Below, in pieces: positions 1 through 6,614 of a DNA stretch of 32,812 nt. This DNA comes from an uncultured Flavobacterium sp. (GTDB lineage: Bacteria; Bacteroidota; Bacteroidia; Flavobacteriales; Flavobacteriaceae). The notes under the pieces were generated by a model. That model did not search any database. It was not told where the DNA came from and worked only from the letters and a program-made list of their open reading frames with translations. Within the stretch, counting starts at the first letter, position 1, and every line of letters begins with the position of its first letter. The stretch lies in assembly GCA_913060575.1 (NCBI GenBank), contig CAJXRR010000007.1, forward strand, positions 1 through 32,812, written 5' to 3'. A program made the translations under genes and the position numbers.

Positions 1-44
1 ATCTAGTACGGTCTCGTGGGCTCGGAGATGTGTATAAGAGACAG
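1..44 (+). other. Untrimmed Nextera i7-side adapter (technical sequence)
   Basis: Bases 11-44 match the Nextera read-2 transposase adapter, including the 19-bp Tn5 mosaic end at 26-44 (agatgtgtataagagacag). Bases 3-10 (ctagtacg) match the i7 index known as N702, preceded by the last two bases of the P7 primer region. This is library-construction sequence, and native DNA starts at 45. The matches are seen directly; the index identity is from memory of the kit sequences. Confidence 0.98.
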
Positions 45-214
45 GTACATGATTAGAAAACAAACAAATACTAAGCTAATTACTTTCTAGGCCTTAATAT
101 GGCTTAAACTTCTCTTCGAGTATCTTCGAAAACAACAAACTTCAAATTAAATTATTAAATCATGTGCATTTGCATCTATTTAATTATTGTTTAACTAAAA
201 AAGTAATGCTTATT

Positions 215-718
215 ATGAATACTACCTTAACAAAAGAAAATATAAAAAAACCATTTAAAAAATTAGGATTTACCTACTTAGATACAGCAGAAATTGTTGT
301 CAACTTAAAACAATTATTGGCCGATTATCAAGTGCATTATCACAAGCTAAGAAACTTTCATTGGAACGTAGAAGGAGCCGATTTCTTTGAATTACATCAA
401 GAATTTGAAAATGAATACGAGATTGTAAAAAAGAGAATCGATATCACGGCAGAAAGAATACGAGCATTTGGACAAAATCCTGCGATGACCTTAGATGAAA
501 TTTCTAAAATTTCAAAAATTAGAGAACGAAAAGATTTTGAAACTTCTAGAGAAATGGTCGCTGATGTATTAAAAGATTATGGAAAAATACACGAAACCAT
601 TTTAGAAGCTTTGGATGCAGCATTGTCAATAGGAGATGTTGCTACGGAGCAAATGTTGACAGATTTCATTAGAGATCTAGAGAAAAGAAATTGGATGTTT
701 ACTTCTTGGATGAAGTAG
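215..718 (+). CDS. dps: Dps family DNA-binding ferritin-like protein
   Basis: A 167-residue mini-ferritin that oxidises Fe(II) with peroxide and stores the iron in a dodecameric shell, protecting DNA in the cytoplasm. The Dps ferroxidase signature is clear: HWNVEG with His49, then His61, Glu65, Asp76 and Glu80 in the pattern LHxxFE...DxxAERIRxxG. The length is normal for the family. I chose the ATG at 215 because MNTTLTKEN begins a typical basic Dps N-tail; in-frame starts at 164 and 206 would add an unrelated hydrophobic extension, and 164 lies on the likely promoter (TGCATTTG at 165-172, a weak -7 match). In Bacteroidetes dps is often controlled by peroxide sensing, but no operator is identified here. 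It is monocistronic or followed after 68 bases by the next gene. Confidence 0.96.
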   Translation: MNTTLTKENIKKPFKKLGFTYLDTAEIVVNLKQLLADYQVHYHKLRNFHWNVEGADFFELHQEFENEYEIVKKRIDITAERIRAFGQNPAMTLDEISKISKIRERKDFETSREMVADVLKDYGKIHETILEALDAALSIGDVATEQMLTDFIRDLEKRNWMFTSWMK

Positions 719-786
719 AATATTGCAATTGATTAGTTACAGTAGCTTTAAAAGCAATTATTATGAACCCAAAAAACAGAAAAAAA

Positions 787-1284
787 ATGAAAACATTTAA
801 AAATATATCATTATTAATATTATTATTAGCAACAATGTCTGTATTTGCACAAGAACAACAAAATATCGACATTATTAAAACCACGAAGCTAGAGAAAGTA
901 AAATTCAAAATTGATGGAGTACTAGTAGCTAAAAAAATACGAATAAACGAAACGAGAACCCAGGTAGTAGATACCAAACCAAGTCAAAGCGATTTATTAA
1001 ATCAAGAACGTTTAAAAACACCGATTAAAGTAACTAAGACGATTATTATTGACGATGATAATGATACTGGATTTGATAGAGCTGCCATCATCTCATATAG
1101 CATTAAAGACAATGAGATTTACAATTTAAAGATAAATATCAGAAATAGTTCAGAAGATATTAAAATGGATGAAATTCTCCTAGATGGAGAAAGAAAAGAA
1201 GCCTATTTACTAGGAAACGAAGATTTAGCAATCTTTGGATATATCAATGAAGAAGAAAGTAGTTTTGATTTAGAATACTTCTAG
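787..1284 (+). CDS. Small secreted protein of unknown function
   Basis: A 165-residue protein beginning with a clear Sec signal peptide: MKTFKN, a hydrophobic run of about 15 residues, then cleavage near VFAQ-E at residue 22. I preferred the ATG at 787 over 763 because it places the signal peptide directly at the N-terminus. The mature part is short, charged and without cysteines, metal motifs or a recognisable domain; it contains a DDDND acidic patch near residue 92. It lies downstream of dps on the same strand and ends just before a strong hairpin terminator. Its function is not recognised. It is likely periplasmic or surface-exposed. Confidence 0.75.
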   Translation: MKTFKNISLLILLLATMSVFAQEQQNIDIIKTTKLEKVKFKIDGVLVAKKIRINETRTQVVDTKPSQSDLLNQERLKTPIKVTKTIIIDDDNDTGFDRAAIISYSIKDNEIYNLKINIRNSSEDIKMDEILLDGERKEAYLLGNEDLAIFGYINEEESSFDLEYF

Positions 1285-1311
1285 AATCTAATTTTAGAAT
1301 GGTATCAAAAC

Positions 1312-1343
1312 AAAAAAAGCGATACATCTGTATCGCTTTTTTT
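1312..1343. terminator. Bidirectional intrinsic terminator
   Basis: A perfect 15-bp stem (aaaaaaagcgataca at 1312-1326 pairing with 1329-1343) closes a 2-base loop. It has a T-run on the plus strand and, by symmetry, on the minus strand. It sits between the convergent ends of the secreted-protein gene (stop at 1284) and the tolC-like gene (stop at 1362), so it can end both transcripts. Confidence 0.92.
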
Positions 1344-1361
1344 AATTTATTTAAGAACTAG

Positions 1362-2759
1362 TTATGGATTCATTGTTGCCAATGTGTTTACTAAATTAGC
1401 TTTAGAAGTTAAAAACTCATTCACTACTTTAATGGCTTTTAACTTAGAATCAATTAGTTTAGATTCTCTCGAATTTACCAAGAAAATAGAACTTTCACCT
1501 AAGAAAAATTTACGTTCTTCTGCTGTTAATAGGGTTTGATAGTCATTTACCATATTATTTGCATACCCTTGTTGCCTTTCTAATGAGTTAATTTCTCTAA
1601 AAATTGACTCAATTTTATTGGTTAAGGTAACTTTTGTACTCGCAATTTCATACTCAACATCTTTCAGTTTTAACTTGGCAAGTTTTAAATCTCCACGTTC
1701 TTTTCTTAGAAATAATGGGAATTTTACTTTTACACCGCCTTTGTACTGATTTTGATCCAAAGAGTTTATAAATTCAGGAGTTTGCGTCACAAAATTATAT
1801 TCTAAATCAACTTGAGGTAGTAAATTGTTTGCTTTGAGTCGTTTTTGAATATTTAGTCCTCTAAATTTATTGTCTAATGAAATTAACTTAGGATGCTCAT
1901 TAATATTTAGACTATCTAATTGAAATGAGTTGATGTTTAATACAAGGTCAATCTTTTCAAAGGTAGTACTATCAGGTTTAATATCATCCTGCAACTCAAT
2001 CGGAATGTTATTTTCTAACCAAAGAAAATTAGATAACTCTAAAGTAGATTTAATGTACTTAATGTTCGCTCTTTCTAAATTTAACTTCCTGTTATTTACT
2101 GTAATACCAGCTTCTAAAGTATCTATAGAAGCTCTTTCTCCTTCATAAAAACTTCTTTTTACGCCATTAAAACGCAACTCAGCATTTTGTAAAAAAGAGT
2201 TGTAAACTTCCTTTTCATTATAAGATTGCAACCATTTAAAATAGGTTTTAGAAGCATCAAACAATACTTTATTTACAAGTAATTGTCTATCAGCTTTAGC
2301 TTGATCTTTAAAGAACTTTGCTTGTTTAAGCATGCTCATTCTTTCATTCATTAACAATCCTTTTGCTAATGAAACAGAAACTCCCACTGAGTATAACCCA
2401 TCAACAGGAACATTAGCTTCGGGATTTAAAAAGAAACCACTGTTTTCTTCAAAGTTAGCTTTCAATTCAATTCCGTACCAAGTAGGTACTTTAAAAGTTG
2501 CATTTAACTTATTGTAGTATTCAGTTCCTTTGAATTGTTTTTTATCATAATCAACTTCTAACTTTGGATCAAAAGCACCACGTGATTTCAATAATTTAGC
2601 TTCACTTTCTGCAATCACTAAATCTACTTGTTTTACAATAGGGTGAAATTGCTTCACATATCCTAAATACTCTTCAAGACTCATGATTTTTGAATTGAGA
2701 TCTTGAGAATACATTGAAATTATTGAAAAGAAATACACTAAAAATAAATATTTCTTCAT
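1362..2759 (-). CDS. TolC family outer-membrane efflux protein
   Basis: A 465-residue TolC-like protein, the outer-membrane channel of a tripartite exporter. The start at 2759 gives a proper signal peptide (MKKYLFLVYFFSIISMYSQ, cleavage about residue 19); longer in-frame starts up to 2828 would bury it and overlap the upstream gene. The mature protein opens with the usual MSLEEYLGY motif and contains two long helical repeats rich in Leu, Lys, Asn and Glu, the alpha-barrel pattern of the family. It follows the HlyD-like gene with a 4-base gap and is the last gene of the TetR-ABC-HlyD-TolC operon. The substrate is unknown. Transcription should end at the hairpin at 1312-1343. Confidence 0.92.
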   Translation of the reverse strand: MKKYLFLVYFFSIISMYSQDLNSKIMSLEEYLGYVKQFHPIVKQVDLVIAESEAKLLKSRGAFDPKLEVDYDKKQFKGTEYYNKLNATFKVPTWYGIELKANFEENSGFFLNPEANVPVDGLYSVGVSVSLAKGLLMNERMSMLKQAKFFKDQAKADRQLLVNKVLFDASKTYFKWLQSYNEKEVYNSFLQNAELRFNGVKRSFYEGERASIDTLEAGITVNNRKLNLERANIKYIKSTLELSNFLWLENNIPIELQDDIKPDSTTFEKIDLVLNINSFQLDSLNINEHPKLISLDNKFRGLNIQKRLKANNLLPQVDLEYNFVTQTPEFINSLDQNQYKGGVKVKFPLFLRKERGDLKLAKLKLKDVEYEIASTKVTLTNKIESIFREINSLERQQGYANNMVNDYQTLLTAEERKFFLGESSIFLVNSRESKLIDSKLKAIKVVNEFLTSKANLVNTLATMNP

Positions 2760-2763
2760 GGAT

Positions 2764-4119
2764 TTATTTTTTAGAATCTCCACTAGTTTTTCCATTTGTC
2801 GGTTGATAATAGTTAGGAGGGAAGCCATTTAACTTTCGCCATAATTCAAACCAAATAGGCACATCTTCTAACAATGCCATTGTTCTAGCACCTGAACCTG
2901 CTCTTAAAGCATCTGGCCATTTAGGTGTATCTGGATCTGGAGAAATTAATACTCTATATTTTCCATTAGAACTAATAAAATTCTCTATAGCAACTACTTT
3001 TCCAGTAAACGTTCCATAAGATGCATTAGGCCAACCACTAAATACAATTGCAGGCCAACCATCAAACTGAATTTGAACACTTTCTCCTTTGTGAATTAAG
3101 GGTAGATCTATCGGCTCTATGAAAGCTTCTACGGCAATATCTATTTTTGATGGCATAATTCCAACCAAAGGCTCTCCTTCTTTAAAAGTTTGACCAATTC
3201 CACCTCGTAAAGCTCTATTGATATATCCTTCTTGAGTAGCTCTGATATAATACATGTCATTCCTAAGAGAATAATTAGTAAAAGAATTCTCTAATTTAGT
3301 TACTTGTGCTTCCGTATCAAACTGGCTAGATTGTGCAGTAAACATATCACTTTCTGCTTTTGATATTTTATCGTTGTAGGATGCTGCAATTCTATTCAAT
3401 TCTATTCTAGCATTCAAAACTTCATTTTTACTCGCCAATAAGTCATTTTCTGCACCAATAATTTCAGCTTGTGTTTTTTGTAGTTTTAATTTCTTTTCTT
3501 CTACATCTTTTACAGCTTTTAATCCTTCTTTTTCTAAAGTTTCGGTACGTTTATACTGTCTTTCTGCAATTGATAGATTTGTTTTTGAAGCTTCAAATTT
3601 GATGCTATCATTCGTTACTTTTAACTTTGCTTGTAATAGTTTATTTTTAGTTTGTTCCGTTTTTAACACCAATTCTTTACGTAAAGAGGTCACCTGATTT
3701 TCTAAAGACTTTACTTTGTTTTCATAAGAATTAACAGATTTCCCTTTTGCATCTATTTGCTTTTGGGTTCTTTGCATTAAGTTTGGATCAAAATAATCAC
3801 TTTTCACTTCTGAGATAAATAAAATAGTATCTCCCTTTTTAACAAAGTCACCTTCATTAACATACCACTTTTCAATTCTTCCTGGAATAGGAGATTGAAT
3901 GGTTTGTGGTCTTTGATCTGGTCTTAATGTTGTTACATTACCAATACTTGTAACGTTTTGTGTCCAAGGCAAGAAAAGTACAATCAATAATATGATACTA
4001 AAGGCTTTTAAAAAGCGATTGAAATGTTTGTAATCTCTATCGTGAAACACCTTCTTAAATGAAACATAGTTGTCTATGTTCACTTTTTGATTCAATTTGT
4101 TATTTGAAATGTTTAGCAT
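2764..4119 (-). CDS. HlyD family periplasmic adaptor (membrane fusion protein)
   Basis: A 451-residue adaptor linking an inner-membrane transporter to TolC. A cytoplasmic N-tail of about 35 residues precedes one transmembrane helix (about 36-52). A biotinyl-lipoyl-like half-domain follows (about 65-110, with SPIPGRIEKWYVNEGDFVKKGD), then a long coiled-coil hairpin (about 115-275), the second lipoyl half (ATQEGYINRAL) and a beta-barrel region (about 325-420). This matches type I secretion adaptors such as HlyD more than RND adaptors, because it is membrane-anchored and has no lipobox. It starts 3 bases after the ABC gene stop, with a GGAT-type ribosome site overlapping that stop. Inference: it works with the adjacent ABC protein and TolC. 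Confidence 0.93.
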   Translation of the reverse strand: MLNISNNKLNQKVNIDNYVSFKKVFHDRDYKHFNRFLKAFSIILLIVLFLPWTQNVTSIGNVTTLRPDQRPQTIQSPIPGRIEKWYVNEGDFVKKGDTILFISEVKSDYFDPNLMQRTQKQIDAKGKSVNSYENKVKSLENQVTSLRKELVLKTEQTKNKLLQAKLKVTNDSIKFEASKTNLSIAERQYKRTETLEKEGLKAVKDVEEKKLKLQKTQAEIIGAENDLLASKNEVLNARIELNRIAASYNDKISKAESDMFTAQSSQFDTEAQVTKLENSFTNYSLRNDMYYIRATQEGYINRALRGGIGQTFKEGEPLVGIMPSKIDIAVEAFIEPIDLPLIHKGESVQIQFDGWPAIVFSGWPNASYGTFTGKVVAIENFISSNGKYRVLISPDPDTPKWPDALRAGSGARTMALLEDVPIWFELWRKLNGFPPNYYQPTNGKTSGDSKK

Positions 4120-4122
4120 TTT

Positions 4123-5778
4123 CTATCCTTTTAATTCTCCATTAACCAATGTGTATACTTTTGAGCAGTTTTTTACCCAATTTTTATTTTGACTTACCAC
4201 AAGTAAGGTCCAAGGTCTATCTTTATCCGATAAAAATTTCATTATTTTTTCCGCTTTATCGGCTTCAAAATGCTCTAAAGGTTCTTTCAGAATCAATAAT
4301 TTTGGTTTGTTTACAATACTTCTTGCTAAAACAATCTTCTTAGCAATTGAAAACGAAATTTGCTTTCCTTCAGGATAGAGCATGGTCTTTAAACCATTGG
4401 GTTGCTCTTTGATAAAATCTTCTAATTCTGTATTTTGAATCGCCCATTTTACGTCTTCTTCACTAATATTTTTATCACCAAATGTGATGTTTTCTAAAAT
4501 AGTTCCTTCAAATGGAGTGTCTTCAGCTAATGTTTGCCCTACAAAACCTCTGTAATGATTTAGTTTTATAGTTTTTAACTTGGCATTATTAATATAAATA
4601 TTTCCAAAAGTTGGTTCTATTACACCAGCGATTAATTTTAGTAAGGATGTTTTTCCAGAACCACTTTTACCATTAATAATAACAGTTTCCTTATGTTTTA
4701 TTGTTAGATTAATATCCTTTAAAATAGGTTTGTCTTTATCTTCTACGATATAAGAGATGTCTTTTAATTCGATATTAATTTCATCAAAAGCAGGCTTGTC
4801 TCCATCTTGAGCTTCTAGATCTTTGTCTACTACTTGACCTAATTTCTCAAGTGAAGTAAGTACATCGTAAAAAGATTCTAATCCAAGAATTAATTTTTCT
4901 ACAGAACTAATTACCGTTAAGATGATAATTTCTGCAGCGACAAACTGCCCAATATTCATTTGCTGGTTGATTACTAATATTCCACCTATTAACAACAGTC
5001 CTCCGGTTACAAGAACTTTAAAACCAATCATTTGTATAAATTGTAAGATTAAAATCTTAAAATGACTTTCTCTATAATTTAAATATTCGTCAACTAATAA
5101 ATCATTTTTATCGAGTGCTAAACTCGTTTTTCCTGATAATTTAAAACTTACGATTGCTCTAGCAATTTCTTGGATCCAGTGCGCTACTTTGTATTTATAT
5201 TTTGACTCACTTAAACTAGTTTCTAATCCTTTTTGAGCTGTAAATTTAAAGACTACATAGATTAATAATAATAGTAATACACCATAGATAATAAAGAAAG
5301 GATGATAGAATGATAGTAAAATCAATCCAAATAATATCTGAAGTAAGGCAGCAGGAAAATCAATTAAAATTTTTGATAATCCCTTCTGAATTGTTAGTGT
5401 GTCAAAAAAACGATTTGCCAATTCTGGAGGATATTGATTTCTAAATTCACTCATTTTTATTTTTGGAAATCTATAGGCAAATTCAAACGATGAGCGAGTA
5501 AATATTTTTTGCTGAATGTTTTCTATAATTCGCATTTGTGTCACTTGTAGTATCCCTACAAATGCAACTCCAGAGGTTACTAAAATTACTAAAACCATCC
5601 AAGAAGTGCTTATTTGTGCACCTTGAATTAAATTAATAATAGCTTGTATCCCTAAAGGCAATGAAAGACTTACCAGTCCTGCAAAGATTGCGTAATAGAA
5701 CACTTGTAATACATCTTTTTTATCAAGCTGTAATAAACCCATAAAACGTTGCCACGCTGTTAAAAAATTATCTGACAT
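4123..5778 (-). CDS. ABC transporter permease-ATPase with degenerate nucleotide-binding domain
   Basis: A 551-residue half-transporter: a type-1 exporter membrane domain (about 20-310, roughly six helices) followed by an ATPase domain (about 335-551). Walker A is intact (GKSGSGKT, 370-377) and so is the Q-loop Gln415. Other motifs are altered. The LSGGQ signature reads ISFSIAKK (474-481). The Walker B aspartate is lysine (LLILKEP, Lys498), although the following Glu499 is kept. The D-loop SALD reads EHFE, and the H-loop His is Gln530. No N-terminal C39 peptidase domain is present. It overlaps the TetR gene by 11 bases and is tightly linked to HlyD and TolC genes, so it should power or gate a tripartite exporter. 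Whether it hydrolyses ATP is doubtful from the sequence. Confidence 0.92.
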   Translation of the reverse strand: MSDNFLTAWQRFMGLLQLDKKDVLQVFYYAIFAGLVSLSLPLGIQAIINLIQGAQISTSWMVLVILVTSGVAFVGILQVTQMRIIENIQQKIFTRSSFEFAYRFPKIKMSEFRNQYPPELANRFFDTLTIQKGLSKILIDFPAALLQILFGLILLSFYHPFFIIYGVLLLLLIYVVFKFTAQKGLETSLSESKYKYKVAHWIQEIARAIVSFKLSGKTSLALDKNDLLVDEYLNYRESHFKILILQFIQMIGFKVLVTGGLLLIGGILVINQQMNIGQFVAAEIIILTVISSVEKLILGLESFYDVLTSLEKLGQVVDKDLEAQDGDKPAFDEINIELKDISYIVEDKDKPILKDINLTIKHKETVIINGKSGSGKTSLLKLIAGVIEPTFGNIYINNAKLKTIKLNHYRGFVGQTLAEDTPFEGTILENITFGDKNISEEDVKWAIQNTELEDFIKEQPNGLKTMLYPEGKQISFSIAKKIVLARSIVNKPKLLILKEPLEHFEADKAEKIMKFLSDKDRPWTLLVVSQNKNWVKNCSKVYTLVNGELKG

Positions 5779-6457
5779 TTTTGCTATTCTTTAAAGTTGT
5801 GTTTACTAAATGTATTAAAAACTCTTTTATTTTATGTGATGAATCACAATCTGTGATAGAGGTGAAATGATCTTTTAAAAAGCTTTGATATAAGGCTCCT
5901 TCAATAACCGTACTAGCCAGACTTAAAGGGTATGGATATGAATTATCTATTTCTAAAATAATTTCTTCTAACCTTTTAACCAATCTTTTAAAAACAGAAA
6001 AGTAACCTTCCTTATTTTCAGAATCTACTTCTTTGGTTAAATATGATTTGGAAAACTCATTAATAATAATTTGATTTAACAAAACTTCATTAATATGACC
6101 ATAGTTAGAATCTTGGCTAATCGTCTGAGTTAATATCTCTATAGATTTTTCTATTTTTTCAGTTGGACTATTTACATTAAAAGTACTAAATACTAATTGA
6201 TATTCAATCCAACTCCAATACCAAGAGGTTAAGTAGAGTAGTAATTTATGTTTGTTTTCGAAATATCTATAGATAGAACTTTCGTTTGATTGTATTTCTT
6301 TTCCTAATTTCTTAAAAGTAAATGCTTCTACACCAATCTCATGAATAAGTTTGATGCTATTCTCTATAATTTTTTTCCCTAGTTCTGAAGTCTCAGGGTC
6401 TTTATTATAAAGGTTTTCGTTTACTTGAATCTTTATGGTTGATAGTAATCTATCCAT
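5768..6457 (-). CDS. TetR/AcrR family transcriptional repressor
   Basis: A 229-residue regulator with an N-terminal TetR helix-turn-helix at about 27-75 (IIENSIKLIHEIGVEAFTF, then SIYRYFENKHKLLLYL, the hallmark of the DNA-recognition helix and following helix). The C-terminal ligand/dimer domain is diverged. It is the first gene of the efflux operon and overlaps the ABC gene by 11 bases, implying translational coupling. A 17-bp palindrome and a Bacteroidetes -7 element lie just upstream (6477-6499), so it probably represses its own operon and is released by a substrate of the pump. The inducer is unknown. Confidence 0.92.
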   Translation of the reverse strand: MDRLLSTIKIQVNENLYNKDPETSELGKKIIENSIKLIHEIGVEAFTFKKLGKEIQSNESSIYRYFENKHKLLLYLTSWYWSWIEYQLVFSTFNVNSPTEKIEKSIEILTQTISQDSNYGHINEVLLNQIIINEFSKSYLTKEVDSENKEGYFSVFKRLVKRLEEIILEIDNSYPYPLSLASTVIEGALYQSFLKDHFTSITDCDSSHKIKEFLIHLVNTTLKNSKNVR

Positions 6458-6476
6458 ATTAAAATCATTTAGAGTG

Positions 6477-6499
6477 CAAATATAATAGTATTACTATTA
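6477..6499 (-). promoter_or_regulatory. Promoter -7 element with abutting palindromic TetR operator candidate
   Basis: On the minus strand TATATTTG (6484 to 6477) fits the Bacteroidetes -7 consensus TAnnTTTG, 20 bases before the TetR start codon. Overlapping its upstream edge is a perfect odd palindrome, taatagtattactatta (6483-6499, centre 6491), in the position where a bound repressor would block sigma contacts. The symmetry is seen directly; assignment to the adjacent TetR protein is inference. Confidence 0.7.
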
Positions 6500-6575
6500 A
6501 AAAAGAGCGCAATAATTTTATTTAATGAAAAATTAACATATGAATTATTAAAATAATTGAGTAAAAATAAATTAA

Positions 6576-6590
6576 TATCTTGTCAAGATA
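6576..6590. promoter_or_regulatory. Perfect 15-bp palindrome of unknown role
   Basis: tatcttgtcaagata reads as a perfect odd palindrome between the haloperoxidase-like gene stop (6615) and the TetR promoter. The single-base centre makes an RNA hairpin unlikely and suggests a dimeric-protein binding site. It lies about 90 bases upstream of the TetR-operon promoter. No factor can be assigned. Confidence 0.4.
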
Positions 6591-6614
6591 GTCATGTTAT
6601 ATAGTCTGTAGAAG

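Noticed and set aside
115-130. ttcga-6-tcgaa dyad upstream of dps as a peroxide-regulator site
   Set aside because: Five-base arms are too short to support, and no known consensus matches.
699-977. Minus-strand hydrophobic reading frame of 92 codons
   Set aside because: It lies antisense to the end of dps and the secreted-protein gene; its hydrophobic residues mirror the signal-peptide and AT-rich coding bias.
2760-2828. Longer start for the TolC-like protein
   Set aside because: It overlaps the HlyD-like gene and places 23 residues before an evident signal peptide.
4123-5778. Calling the ABC gene a pseudogene
   Set aside because: The frame is full-length and tightly coupled to intact partners; only catalytic motifs differ, which is better treated as possible functional change.
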